This document shows, piece after piece, positions 36,812-48,972 of a stretch of 64,000 nt of DNA. Source of the stretch: Theobroma cacao. Lineage: Eukaryota > Streptophyta > Magnoliopsida > Malvales > Malvaceae. Under the pieces are notes generated by a model that did no database searches, was not told where the DNA came from, and was given only the letters and a program-made list of their open reading frames with translations. The DNA is taken from NCBI RefSeq assembly GCF_000208745.1, contig NC_030855.1:11744299-11808298 (forward strand), in the 5' to 3' direction. The position numbers were made by a program, and so were the translations under genes. Numbering within the stretch: the stretch's first letter is position 1; the number at the start of each line of letters is the position of its first letter.

Positions 36812-37674
36812 CTGAATGGGTGGAAAGGAGGGTGGTGAGATTATATAATCCCAGTGAGAAAACAATCATCCAAAATATCTAAAGTCGAGTAAATAAAGAC
36901 GATTGAAATAAATCATCATACTGTAATTTATCACCTTTCAACTCATTTCAACCAAATAAAATCAATTCATTTAAATCGAGTAATCAACATGGCTTATGAA
37001 TTTCTTAAAACTTGGCTCGTGCTAAAATTATTCTCATACTCAGTTATCAAGGATACCTTAGCCGAGGGCTATCCCAAACCGAGTCCGCCAAGGCTGTTAA
37101 AAAGTTATGTACACATAAATCACGTTTTTATTTTGAAAACATAGCCGTTCCTTGGCGTTGGTCGAGTTCACCCTCACGTGGTGGTTTTGTGTGAAGTGAA
37201 ACTCTAAAGTTATACCTTAGGAGTTACCCTACTCACCTCTCCAACCGAGGTAAAATATAACGGGATTCCGTGCCCCTCTAATAGGCTAGTCCACAGAAAA
37301 CCCACCCACTGCAGCAAGCTAAACCCACCATACAATAAAATTTTGACAGCATGACATGACTAATATTATACTACCCGCCTATAAATGTAAAACAGAACAA
37401 TTCATACAGTTCACAAACCACAATTCGAGCCAATCATGCCAACACATTATCATAAGCCATCAATCCAAACCATGATTTATAACACAGCAAACAGTCTCCA
37501 ATTACTCTATTTTCAAACCATCATTCAATTTCAAGACAATTTATAAAATCTTTTCATTAAATCACATTTTGTTTATAAAGCTGAAAAATTAAACATTTAA
37601 TTCATTTTTCATAAAATTCACAAAATCGAATAAAACATACTTTAGATAATTAAGATGATGATAAGGTTACTCAC
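36812..37674 (-). other. Predicted LTR intron, B1 5' LTR
   Basis: Minus-strand donor GAG|GTGAGTAA at 37674 and acceptor CCCATTCAG|GC ending at 36812 (863 bp). Confidence 0.42.
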
Positions 37675-38501
37675 CTCACAATAGCGGGATTATTACGTCG
37701 CTATTGATTCATATGCGTGTATAATTGTTCCTAATTGTTGGTCACCTACTTCGTTCGACACGCTTTCACAACAACTTTCCTAGCAACAATTTAAACCCAA
37801 TACATTTAGTGCATCAATTCTACTTCTCTCTCTCATTCTATCATAAATCAACATTATTTCTCCTCATTTCTTCCAATATTTTACCATTCAACTTAACATT
37901 CTCAACCAAATTATGCATCTAAATTCCCCCAACATCAATAATTCTTCACAATGAATTATTTAAAATTTCTTAACTTCATTTGAGCACTATTCATAAATTT
38001 CACATTTTCTTCTTTACTTTAGTCCTATGACACCTCTTACTAAAATTTTGAAATATTGTATTAAAGTAATTTAAATTTAATTCATATCACTAATAATAAA
38101 AAATTTAATTAAACAAATGGCTAACTCAAAATAATACAATTTCATAATAAGCCAAATAAAAGCAAAGAGAATTTTCTTTACCTGTTTGGACTAGATTAGT
38201 CCAAGTCCACTTTTTTTCCACCTTTATTCTCTATTGGGCTTTTCCTCCTTTATGGCTATTGGGCTCTTTTTTATGATCTCTCCCCAACTTCTTTCTATTG
38301 TGCTATGCCCATTTTTCTTTCTTGTTGGGCCATGCCCACTCTTTCTTTTTCTTTTTCTTTTCTGTTCTTTCTTTCACCGTCCAACAGCACCTTGCTTGTC
38401 TTTCTTTTTCTTTTCTCACACGCACAAGCTGTCCACAATTTCTTCCTCTCTCTCCCTCTCACCGTCGGCCACAATTTCTTACTTTTTTCAATCAATAATT
38501 T

Positions 38502-38758
38502 TCAGCAGCCAAAGTTGCTCATATTGACTTCAAAATCAGCAGCTAAGCTACTCAATTTCTCCTCAAAAAATTAGTAGTTTAATTGCAATATTCTCCCTAA
38601 AAAATCAGCAGCCAAAGCCACAAAGATTAACAACCAAACCGCACCTTTCAGCCTTCAAAATCAACAACTAAAACCATACGGTTCAGCCTTCAAAATCAGT
38701 AGTAAAAATTGCACTTCTCAGCCTTCAAAATCAGCAGCAAAAGCTACTCCTCTCACCC
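38502..38758 (-). repeat. Degenerate ~43-bp tandem repeat in B1 5' LTR
   Basis: Same unit as at 32110-32363; the phrase ttcaaaatcag recurs at ~42-45-bp spacing. Confidence 0.75.
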
Positions 38759-39829
38759 CTTAAATTGACAGAAAAATAGCTCTCTTTTTCTCCCTAAATG
38801 GCAGCAAAACCGCCCCCCTCAACTTAGCTCTTCCACCTTCTTTTTCTTCCTCACCTCTCGACCTTCTTTTGTTTCTTTTTGCTCTTTTTGCTTACGCCTT
38901 CTTCTTGTTTCTTTTTCTTCTCTTCACTAACTGACTTCTCTCTTCTTCTTTGTCTTCTTCACTTTACTTATTGAATTATATATATATATTTATATATATA
39001 TTTTTTATTCTCCATTTTGTTCCAACTTGGTCGGCCCCTCACACCTTTCTTTCTTTCCCCTTTGTTCCACATGGTCGGCCCCCTTCCATCAATTTAATTA
39101 AAGAGTCTTTGGACTCTTTTCATTTACCACATGGGTGGCTGCCCATGTTGGTCTTCCTTTATTTTATTTATATATATATATATATATATATACATACTTG
39201 CATTATTATTTTTACCATTTGTTTATTTTATCTCTTCCATTTAATTTCTCTACATAATCCTTCAACTTTTATATTTTAAATTCGATCCCTTTGATGCGTC
39301 TAAAATTTTCAATTTTTGTCTATCTTTCTTGCTCTATACGTGTACCACTAAAATGTCAAAATTACACTTTAACGCGATATTACCATAATATTGAAATATT
39401 TACTTATCCGCGTTGGCTCGACTAAGCAAAACACGCGTATTTTACTTTTGTCACTCATTCTCCAAAAATTTACTTGTATTTCTTCTCTCCCACTTGGATC
39501 AACCATATAATCCATTTTCATGACTGATTTTGACATCCTACTAAATATTAATATCTTAATATTATTTTATTCTATAAATTTTCTGTTGTCTCCTTGGTAA
39601 CCAAAAGACGTTATTATGCCTCAATTGACTTCCGAATCACCCTTTTATCTCACAATTTCTCCTTCGATAAAATATTATTATTTTATTATTATTTTTCTCG
39701 TATCGGGATCATTTTATCCTAAACTACTCATTTCATCTTCCATCACGTTTAAACATTATAATTGGCCTCAATTCGTATCCGATAAGCTTCATTAGTCACT
39801 ATATCAAATATATGGGGTATTATAATATA

Positions 39830-40300
39830 TATCAAATTGGTTGGAGCATTGCTGCTATCCCTTTCAATACTAAATGATGGTTCACCGGGAAAATCAAATC
39901 TAACCAATTTATGATAACAGTTCACACTGGCATGGCAAGGCGATAACCAATCCATTCCCAAGATCATGCCAAAATCTAAGGTGTCTAATACAACTAGATT
40001 TACCAAGGTTTCTTTGTCCCTGACCCGAACTACACAGGACTTATATTCCTATTTCGCCATAAATACCTCATTTAAAGGGGTAGACACCATTAATTATTCT
40101 TCTCTTATAACACGATATTTACCCAAACAAGATGCAAAACATGGAGAAATAAAAGAGTGGGTAGCACCAGGATCAAACAATACCCAAGCATTCATATTAC
40201 AAACTGAGAGAATATCTGATACCATTACATTGGATGTTTGGGCCTCTTGCGATGTTAAAGCAAACACCCTTGCATGACCCCTACAAGTGGAATTCTGATG
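39830..40300 (-). pseudogene. C aspartic protease
   Basis: Relic of the retroelement protease that would cleave the polyprotein. On the minus strand the active-site region reads [10 protein letters not shown] (about 40160-40185), with Pro where Ser or Thr is usual; this variant is, from memory, not rare in plant gypsy copies. Downstream VLDTLDFGMILGMDWL (about 39955-40000) is the conserved second half, followed by LVRFDFPGEPSFSIERDSS and the B1 junction. A stop lies between the two halves near 40050. Confidence 0.8.
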
Positions 40301-40321
40301 TCCAAACCTAGAAGGCCTGCC

Positions 40322-41685
40322 CTAAGAGGAAGTAATAGCACCTCTACCTCTTGATCTGTTAACCTCCCGATCAGATGAGGCTGCTATTGAAAGAGTAGAT
40401 GAGGCTAGTTGGGTTGAACCGTGAGCAAAACCTTGGGATTGATGAGCCATTAAGCAATTCCTCTTAATATGTCCAAGTTGACCGCACAAGAAACAAACTC
40501 CTGTAGCATGAAGGCATCTTCCTCTATGCCATCCCCCACAAGTATCGCAATGATGGATAACTTGACTACTCTGCCTCGAATCTTGTTGCCTTATAACATT
40601 GAAGGTTCTCTGTCCCACCTTAATACTAGCACTAGGCGAGTCACTCCCCTATTGGGGTAATCATGAGTCCCTCTGTGGGCTTTGACAATCAGAGGATGAA
40701 ATACTACCATTGAAGTCTTTGCGACCTTGATAGCCCTCTGTCTTGGCCCTATTTGCTTTATTTCTCATAGCCTTACTTTTATTGGTCCTCATCTCACTCC
40801 GCTGAGCATAATCTACTACTGCGAAGTAGGTATTGAAATCTCGGGATGCCACAGCCTTAAACAATGGCTCCACTAGCCCATCCACAAACCTCTGAATCTT
40901 CATATTTTCAATAGAAACTAGATAAGGCTTATACCAAGTCAGCTGCGTGAATTTGATGTCGTATTTCGACACCGTCATACTTGGGGTCTGTACTAATGCC
41001 TCAAACTCCATAGCTCGTGCATTACGTACACTAAGTGGTAAGAATCGATCTAAGAAGGCTATACTGAACTCCTTCCAAGTCAATAGTGTTGCATCCGTCG
41101 GCCTACCTCTACGTAATGAGCCATACCTCTCTTGCGTCATGTCTTCTAATCGGAAGGCAGCTAACTCGACAGATCTAGTAGTAGAGCATCTTAGGGCCTC
41201 ACAAATTTTCTCCATCTTATCTAAGAAAATCTGAAATTTCTCTGGTGCATCAGACCCTGAAAATGATGGAGGTTTAAGCTTCAAGAAATCAGGAAGGGAA
41301 ATCTCTAAATGACCCTTCTCAACTTCAAGATGTTGGCGATTGGCCTACCCTTGGAAATTAAGAGATTCTTGTATTGCAAGTCTCCCCTTCACTATCCTCT
41401 GTATATCATCCATATGGGTTGCCATCATTTCTATAACTCGATTAACTCCCTGTAGGCTTGCCTCCAAGTCCTCGATGGTGATGTCCCAGTTGGTTGTCTA
41501 TCCGCATCACCCGAAGATTGTCCCTTCTCTCATCTACTCACAAGTGTATCCACCCTTATCGACTTAGTGGCCCCGCCATGTCTTCCTCGCCTCCTAAGGG
41601 TGGATGCTCGTGGCCTATCTGTCATCTCATTAGGAGCATCTTGCTCCCCCATCAGTCTTGAGGCGACTTGTGTCTTAGGCGACAT
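40322..41685 (-). pseudogene. C gag (capsid and nucleocapsid)
   Basis: Probable start Met at 41685 (MSPKTQVASRL), with at least one frameshift and stops between 41520 and 41285. A clean frame from 41284 then reads [75 protein letters not shown]. This is the retrotransposon gag capsid family and ends at a stop near 40661. The next frame (40618-40322) carries [12 protein letters not shown] and a CCHC knuckle [14 protein letters not shown], then an Arg/Ser tail. The element protein would assemble cytoplasmic virus-like particles and bind RNA. Intact capsid core here contrasts with the core deletion in A1. Confidence 0.85.
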
Positions 41686-41895
41686 TCTTACCTGGACAAT
41701 AGCAAACACTTGTTATTAAACACATTTTGCAATTATAATCGTATCTAAGAAAAAAGTTGGTTTCTAATATAGGGAATCATGTGGTCCCTTGGTTGTAAAA
41801 TGTGTCACGGTTCACACTTCAGAACTGAAGCTTCCACATAAAGACTTGACAGTTTGCTGGACTAACAAAAGGAAGTCCTAGGACCTAAACAACCT

Positions 41896-41908
41896 GGCTC
41901 TGATACTA
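41896..41908 (-). promoter_or_regulatory. C primer binding site (tRNA-iMet, one mismatch)
   Basis: TAGTATCAGAGCC on the minus strand, 4 nt from the 5' LTR end. The second base is A where A1 and B have G. Confidence 0.75.
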
Positions 41909-42827
41909 AGTTTGTCACGACCTAAATTTTGGGCCATGACCGGTGCATGGGCCTAATGGACGTAGCCAACTGAGCCCAAGCAAGCCTCTTTACGTAATCC
42001 TATTCACTATCCCATCAATTTTTCATCACCATTACTGGACCACCATTTGTAATTTGCAACTAGATGCATTTTCATAATACAACATAGATACCAAAAATTT
42101 ATATTTGTATGATCTCGAAATAAGGTTATTCATAGCCATCTCATAATGGCACCATCATTCCAAACTATACATGCATCATTAGCAGAGTGATTCCTAGCAA
42201 TTTACATTTAATGTACATATACTCATATAAAAGACTTATGACGACTAGCGGAGTGACTTTGGTGAGGGTACGGCTATCGAATACCGTGATACCTACCAAG
42301 AGTGAATGCAAGTGGATGCCTTAGTCTCGGTCCCAACTATCTATGGATTTGAAAACATGCAATTTAAAAGAGTGAGTATAAAATCAGTGAATGAACATAA
42401 GAAGGGAACAAGTAACGACAAGGAATGTTTTAGAAAACATGATGCACTTACTATAAACCATGCAATTTAGTCTAAGTTTTTTGTTAAAACCCCTTATTTC
42501 AAACTTTGAATGTTTAATCCCTTAATGTTACAAGATCCATGATGAACCATAAAGTTGAATAGAATGAAAATTTCAGCAATGACCAAGCAAGACAAACAAA
42601 AAGAGGGTTTTCTCGCTGCAGTGAAAAGGCATTCTTAGTTTGCATATGCTTTCATTTTTTGAGCATATCTCCCACTACAGAAGTCCAATTAAATTATTTT
42701 CAGTTCATTAGAAAGATAAGAGGCTAGGCTAGAACTTTGATGTTTACCACTTTGCCTAGTTCTGATTAGAAGGTGGCCAAAATCTTTGTCAAAGTGAAAA
42801 CACTGCACTAGAATTTTCGAACCACCC

Positions 42828-43018
42828 GAGAGTTTCTCGCTGCAGCGAGAATGAATCTCGCTGCAACGAGAAGCTTCAAGAAATTTCTTGCTGCTACGAG
42901 AATACATTCTTGTTGCAGCTAGAATACATTCTTGCTGTAGCGAGAACCAAGCCAGTGTACCCCCCCTAACCCGAGAGTTTCTCGCTGCAGCGAGAATGAA
43001 CTTGGCTACAGCAAGAAA
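42828..43018. repeat. Palindrome array in C 5' LTR
   Basis: Perfect 18-bp palindromes TTCTCGCTGCAGCGAGAA at 42834-42851 and 42979-42996, with at least four decayed copies between and after them. RNA from either strand could fold into a series of short hairpins. Confidence 0.9.
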
Positions 43019-43194
43019 CAGAGCAATTTAGTTAAAAGGGGTATTGTTACATCAAAAAGCCATTGTATTACTGAAATGAAAAGCAATTTAGGAGCAATTA
43101 ACAATGCCAACGTACAACACAATCACAATTATTTTCATAAACTTTCGATAACATATATATATACATACATCATCATGCATACCATCCCACCACA

Positions 43195-43325
43195 CTCAGC
43201 TCATGTGCACTCCCTACACGTATAATGCAATATCATCATCATCAGCTCATGTGCACTCCCACACCGCACATAGCTGGGTGATCATCAACTCATGTGTACT
43301 CCCACATCGCACATAGCTGGGTCCT
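43195..43325 (-). repeat. Minisatellite in C 5' LTR
   Basis: About three units of ~43 bp (catcagctcatgtgcactccc, acaccgcacatagctggg), one fewer than in the 3' LTR. Confidence 0.85.
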
Positions 43326-44554
43326 CATTATCACATAAAATGAGCATCCAAAGCATAATATACATATCAATATAATGTGAGAATGCATGAACTATTCATA
43401 TTGCACATTTCACATGATAGAAATATTTCATCAAGGGCTTACTCCCCAAGTGTATTTTTAAAGAAAAAATAAATGAAACTTTTAAATGATTTATTTAAAC
43501 ATGTAGGCACGTCCCAAAACATTTGAGATGCAAGTTCACTCACTGATATTTGTTAAATCTTAGATCGACTCCAACTTCCACTATTGCTCCGAATGGAGAT
43601 ATAGGGTCTCGTTGGAACCTATCACACACAATAGCGTCACAAATCAACTTAATTCACATAACCATAATTCTAAAAGCTATCTCCTAAATCATGTTCTACT
43701 AGTTATTCCTAACTAGCTTTCAATTGCCATTAAGCGGCTATTTACTTTCACTATTCTACTCATACTAAAGATGAATAAATAATCCTCAACTACAAAACTT
43801 TCACAAATCTATCCACTAGCCATTTTCAACAACTTGAAAATAAACTATAATTCATTACTCACCTTGGTAGCTTTGTAATTGAATTCCTTTTCAAAAATTT
43901 CAAGATATTATAGAAGCTCCCTCTTTCTCTCTCTAAAACACCTAGCTAATGAGAGGAAGTATGGAAGTAAGACTTTTTAAGGGTTTTAAAGTGAGAGAGT
44001 GAAAGAGCACAAAAGGTTTTATGAAAAAGTACACAAAAGCATGAAAATTAAAGTTAACTTTAGAAAAGTTATGGAGGTTTCAAGACAAGTTTCCATGGAG
44101 GATGAAAAGAACGTGAGATGACTGGAAAATGAGACGAAGCTGCTAGAAAATGATATTTATAGCTAAAGCCTATCCAAACTCCACTTAAATTACGAAAATG
44201 CCCTGAACAAGTTGGCTTTGTCTTCCTCCAATCCTTTGTGAAATCTTTTTATTCTTTGACACTGAGACAAAGTCCATAATAGTCTAGAAATACTCAGGTT
44301 CACGAAATCTCAAAAATTTCGACTCGAGATGAAAAATGACCATTTTGCCCCTACTTAGGAAATCATCATTATTTCTATTTCCTTCATCATTTTATCCTTA
44401 TTTTGATTATTCATTTATGCAATAGGCCTACTTAGGCCTTAGTAATGTTTGAAAGCATACTTCTAAGAGCTCACTAAGGAAATGATGAATTACCCCTAAT
44501 TTGTGATATCACGTCTACTTTTAGCTACAAGTCTATAAAGATCAAGGTCTCACA

Positions 44555-45110
44555 AATTTTACCTTTCAAAGATTATTTGTTTTTGGCTTTAAAAGAACAC
44601 AAGAAAGTTCTTTTTAAGAAAACGGTGCCTACGACTTGCATTTTTCTCTTTTATTTTTTGGTCATCTTTTCTCGCTTTTTTCTTTTGAAAGTGCGACACA
44701 CATATAAAGGGTATTTGTAGTTAGATTAAAATCTTGATCCAATTTTTGGTTTATTTCATTTTAATCCTTCCACTTCATTAAACAATTTAATTAAGTCCAT
44801 ATTGGAAATTCCTAATTTCCAATTAAATACCAGTCCCATTTTAATTTGACATTGTCATTTTATTGTGTGCAACCCATTAAGTCTTCAACATGTTAGTAAT
44901 AAATATTAATCAATTCAATTAAGAATTTATATTTATATTTATAAATCTTGAGTGGCATTTAGCAATACGTCATGACCACCCAAATGTAAGGAAAGTCAAT
45001 ACGGTTTGACTAACCTTTCAGTGTATAGTATCTCAATGTAATTTGATCCTTTCATTATATATCTCATATAGATAAAAAGCTTGGCTTTGTGTTTACTTTT
45101 TAGCTTATCA
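44555..45110 (-). mobile_element. Ty1/copia LTR, 3' part, truncated at C
   Basis: Continues the copia LTR of 47853-48601 after removal of F. It includes aaatgtaaggaaagtc...gtttgacta near 44980, a phrase I associate with copia LTRs. Its terminal end is not seen because element C abuts it at 44554. Confidence 0.6.
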
Positions 45111-45601
45111 TGTCACATCCTATTTCCTATAGGGATCATGACTGACACATGGACGTTAATGAGCATAACCCGCTAGGCCCAAGCAAGCCTCTTATCATTA
45201 ACATCATTAAACCTTCATCATTCGCAACATTACACATCTATGAAACTTCTCAACATATTAGTGTAAGTGCAACCTTCACATATCATCTGAGTGCCATGTT
45301 CTCAATGCACCATATCCTTGATATGTTTTAAGACCCTTAAGTGTCCACATAGGCTTTGGAGCCATTATTTACATTTAAACATAACATTCATAATGTAGTG
45401 TGCCCAAACATAGGCTACATTAACATAACATGTCCATAATCCAAAAACATAATCAAACCATAAATAGAAACATAAGATTGACTCGTTAGCAGAACGTGAC
45501 CAACCCTGTAAGCATCAAGAGGCTACTAGACACTTACCAAAGAATGAAGACCGGACACTTGTATTTGTGACACTAGCTGCTATTAGAATGCTATCGCTAA
45601 T

Positions 45602-47047
45602 CTGTAACAAAATAATTGTGGAAAAATAATACGTGAGTCGTAAAGACTCCATGAGTGGATACAGGAAAGAGACAAGCTAGTAGATAAGAGTATATCATAA
45701 ACATGCATTTACAATCTCATGCCATTTATAAACAATTTAGTCATAAAGTTCATGAAACATGGTATTTAAACATATTTTAAAAAGCATTTTCATGAAATCA
45801 AGTTTGCATAACCTTTTGCCTTCGAAATTTTCATCACATTCAATCACAATCTTTTCTATAATAAATTTATCAATGCATTCTCAAATGTATCAATTCTTTC
45901 AAGAATCTATAGATACATTTCACATAGAAAGCCTCTTGAAGCGTTCTGTTTAGAATGTATCAATACATGCTTTATATGTATGGATACTTTCAACACAGAA
46001 CCTAAGTTTTTGGGCAAAATTCAATAATTTTTCCATTCCTTAAGTCCCCTTACCTCTTAGGACTACTTTTAATGATCAATTCATTCCATCAAACTGATTC
46101 CCATGCCAACATAATGTATAAATCATCATTGATACTCAGCTATACTCATCACACAAACATTTCATAAATGCATAACAATCATAATCATTCTGTTAACATT
46201 AAAATGTCTCATTCAATTATAATAAATTATACAATGTGATGGTATGTCCCCCATCAACCTTGGCCCGGCAATGTATAGTCCCATTGCACCTTGGTAGTTT
46301 ATGATGCCTCATAGGAGTGAAGTCATCACTTACACCCTATGAGAGTGGAATCAATCACACTCATTGAGTTCTCATACTCATAACATTAAGTATGTAAAAA
46401 GTCCATCACATAAATGTTTCCTTATCTCATAAGGTATATGAAAAATACATCATATACATTATCTCATGGCATTCATCATGCTTCCTCAATCATCTCATGT
46501 AGTATATGGAACATACATCATATACATAATCTCATGGCATTCATCATGCATACTTAATCATCTCATATGGTATATGAAATTTACATCATATAAATAATCT
46601 CATAGTATACATCATGCATACTTAATCATCTCATATGGTATATGCAATTTACATCATATACCTAATCTTATGGCATTCATCATACCAAACATGCACACTA
46701 TATCATCTATAAATAAACATACAATATCTCATACCCACGCTAGTTCAAAGACCAGAGTAATCGAGTGGACTTCAAATATAAGGTGTTTGTCTCCCCTTAT
46801 TGAAAACTAATACATAGTAGAATATTTGCATACATTATAGATTCGTAAACATTTTGAAAACCATTGTGTCAATCATATCACAATCACTAACAATTTATTT
46901 TCTTAGAAAATCAATTTCATTCTTGAACTCAAATCTTTTGATAAACCATATTAAAGATAAGTCATCAACGTACATAAATAATCCTTTTGATAGAAATCAT
47001 GCTAGCTTTACATATCAAAATAATTTGAAAGTGGTGTATCCACTCAC
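45602..47047 (-). other. Predicted LTR intron, F
   Basis: Minus-strand donor TAA|GTGAGTGG at 47047 (an alternative GTAAGT starts at 47051) and acceptor TTATTTTGTTACAG|AT ending at 45602 (1,446 bp). The block ccactcatggagt...gactcac precedes the acceptor. Confidence 0.38.
46424..46686. repeat. ~65-bp x 4 tandem repeat in F
   Basis: Four units built on atctcatatggtatatg, acatcatata, aatctcatggc, attcatcatgc. It lies within the predicted intron. Confidence 0.88.
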
Positions 47048-47623
47048 TTACTTGGAGAATCATCCTAGCTCCAATCACAACTCCGCTTTGATGAAATCTA
47101 TGGAGTTTTCAAGCGTTCCTATCATACAAAAATCATCACAATCATTAACTAGATTATTAATCTCACAATATTCACTCTAGGTACTTTTGAAACTATTCAA
47201 TTTTAACTAAAACTAATTTTCTTGCTTAAACCCATTGCTATTCCTCCAAACAAATGCTCATAACCCATAAATCATTCATTCTTACCCTAGGTGAGCTTAA
47301 ATGTTTGCGAAACCTCAAGACCTTTAAGCTTCACTCAATAATAGAGAAATCTAGGCCATAAAAATATATTTTTAAAAGCTGAAAATAAACATTTAAAGTT
47401 TCCAAAGCATAAAATGTCATTTTTTACCATTAAAACTCAAAAACAAGCTTTTTAATGATCAAGGATGAGGATTTTCCATAAAAATAGGTTGAGAGAGTTT
47501 AGGTTGAGTGAAATACCTTGGGAAAACAGCTAAGGGCCGAAAACCCTTGAAAAATGTGAGGTATTGATAGTTTTAAGTGTAGAAATATAGTTTTGCCCTT
47601 TTTATTTTTCTGAAAACGATGAA

Positions 47624-47730
47624 ATGTATCGATACATTTGGGCCATGTATCACTACATTTTGTTCTGGAAAAATTGTATCGATACATGACCATATGTATC
47701 GATACATCATGAACATGTATTCATACATTA
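47624..47730. repeat. ATGTATCGATACAT palindrome array in F
   Basis: Perfect copies at 47624-47637 and 47694-47707, a 12-bp core at 47675-47686, and decayed copies between and after. A weaker cluster lies at ~45884-45990. Confidence 0.88.
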
Positions 47731-47852
47731 GAAACAGAATGTAGTTTCTTGGATAGATTACTTATAAAACATGCCCAACTTATTTACTTTAAATACCATT
47801 CAAGTATATGAATAATATGGATAATATTAGTCTTGTAGCTTCTATATTAACC

Positions 47853-48601
47853 TATCAAGATTGCCTTGGCCAAGGACTTTTAGTCAATTTAAGCTAGCAG
47901 CAAATGAGATATGTCCCTTTCAAATCACTTGGGGTGATGAATCCTTTCGAGGCTATTCATTGATCTTCGCATGCTTCATGCCATACCTAAAAGCACCTTA
48001 TTTAGGCATTTGGTTGTCTCCAAACCCGTAAAGGTGAAACCAAAGCATGACATGTCACATACAAGATGACCTGGTATCATAAGTTTAAGGATTACTTACA
48101 CTATTGACACATGAGAGTATTTCCATATACATTTGAGTGAAATACCAAATGGAACTGTCATAGTGAGTCATATTCAACGAACTTGTTCCTTAACAAGCAC
48201 CCACATACTATCCCTAACTATCTCATATGCTTCAACCTATGAGATTAATTGCTTACTTCTAAAGTAAGGAGGCTTAGCATGTATTAGTATTTAAGCGTTG
48301 TCAATGCCCTTATTCTTGTTAATACAATGACCGGGAACATATTTAGGAACATATTTAAGATCAAGGCTTTAATGCATAAGAATCTCATAATTATAACCTT
48401 TATAATTTCTTTGTAAGGCTGTTATGTTCAAGAACTTTATCTACATAAGTCTCTCATGACGCTTTATAAATAAACTCATCGAGAAAGAAATACCTCACAC
48501 ATTATATAAAATATCCATAATGTATTTAACATGAAATATGACTAATTAATGTAGTGTTTTACAAGCACAAAATCAATTGGCTTGTAGGGTTTACACTAAC
48601 A
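47853..48601 (-). mobile_element. Ty1/copia LTR, 5' part
   Basis: Minus-strand start TGTTAGTGTAAACCC at 48601, just after the PPT. Together with 44555-45110 it gives ~1.3 kb of LTR. Confidence 0.7.
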
Positions 48602-48612
48602 AACTCCCACTA
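48602..48612 (-). promoter_or_regulatory. Copia polypurine tract
   Basis: TAGTGGGAGTT on the minus strand between the RNase H end and the LTR start. Confidence 0.7.
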
Positions 48613-48972
48613 GCACTAGAAATAATTGCCCATGTATCCAATACCAAAGCCTTCCAAGTGGTGATAATGTTTTTACATGGGCAGAACTTTAGTGAGAGGA
48701 TCAACTAAGTTATCCTTCATGTGTACTCTCTCTATATTAACATCACTTTTCCCAATGAGCTCCTTGATCAGGTGATAATGCTGCAATACATGTTTGGACC
48801 ATTGATGAGACCTTAGTTTCTTTGCTTATGCAATGGCTACATTGTTGTCATAATACAAAGTTAAAAGATCAAGAATGCCAAGAACCACACCAAGTTCAAT
48901 TATGAACTTCTTGATCCAATCTCCTTCATTCGCTACCTCATATATGGAGATGTGTTTAGCCTTAGTTATTGC
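48613..48972 (-). pseudogene. Ty1/copia RNase H, C-terminal part
   Basis: The minus-strand frame reads GDWIKKFIIELG, YYDNNVAIA then a stop, KLRSHQWSKHVLQHYHLI, VNIERVHMKDNLVDPLTK, then stops and the PPT. DNNVAIA and VDPLTK are the usual copia RNase H landmarks. It joins the frame at 62464 in register once G is removed (ADSTI to TKAKHISI). Confidence 0.88.

Larger units (their letters stand above)
29786..39824 (-). mobile_element. B1: LARD-like non-autonomous LTR retrotransposon
   Basis: 10,039 bp on the minus strand: 5' LTR 39824-36191, PBS, one short ORF, non-coding interior, PPT and 3' LTR 33404-29786. The candidate TSD is ATAGA (29781-29785) and ATATA (39825-39829), one mismatch. Removing it brings the C protease and RT relics together. 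LTRs of 3.6 kb around a 2.8-kb interior without pol match the plan of LARD elements described in cereals. It is the same family as B2. Confidence 0.88.
36191..39824 (-). mobile_element. B1 5' LTR
   Basis: 3,634 bp. It ends ...GGTTGTGACA on the minus strand at 36191 and starts TATAATACCCC at 39824 (TG decayed to TA). An (AT)n stretch is at ~39168-39192. It differs from the 3' LTR by many transitions, as expected after long methylation. Confidence 0.9.
42341..43543 (-). other. Predicted LTR intron, C 5' LTR
   Basis: Minus-strand donor TCA|GTGAGTGA at 43543 and acceptor TTCAAATCCATAG|AT ending at 42341 (1,203 bp). Confidence 0.38.
18890..44554 (-). mobile_element. C: degenerate chromovirus-like Ty3/gypsy element with two nested insertions
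   Basis: Minus-strand order: 5' LTR (41913-44554), PBS, gag (41685-40322), protease (~40300-39830), [B1], RT and RNase H (29785-28350), integrase (28349-26936), [A2], integrase C-terminus (21672-21515), PPT, 3' LTR (21452-18890, end missing). Removing A2 and B1 leaves an element of ~10.3 kb. The integrase tail with EEVTWEADEEM and YPHFF and the iMet PBS fit the Del/Tekay chromovirus group, from memory. Stops and frameshifts occur in every domain. The right flank 44555-44559 (aattt) cannot be matched to a left TSD because the left end is lost. Confidence 0.85.
41913..44554 (-). mobile_element. C 5' LTR
   Basis: 2,642 bp, TGTGAGACC (44554) to GTCGTGACA (41913). It shares with D and, at its 3' end, with F and G a terminal block containing gaggcttgcttgggc and ggtcatg. 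Palindrome array and minisatellite sit within the predicted intron. Confidence 0.9.
45111..47852 (-). mobile_element. F: solo LTR
   Basis: 2,742 bp. The minus-strand end is at 45111 (plus strand TGTCACATCC) and the start at 47852, where the expected terminal TG is GG. TSD TATCA is perfect (45106-45110 and 47853-47857). Copia LTR sequence continues on both sides. It is related to G by palindromes of ATGTATCGATACAT type and by a 3' end with gcccaagcaagcctc. No internal region. The right boundary rests on the TSD. Confidence 0.75.

Noticed and set aside
40947..41234. Plus-strand frames over C gag (also 39966-40277 and 40469-40660)
   Set aside because: Shadows of the minus-strand gag and protease relics.
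42828..43018. CRISPR-like spaced palindromes
   Set aside because: Spacers are not of even length or unique, the repeats are imperfect, and the DNA is plant LTR sequence.
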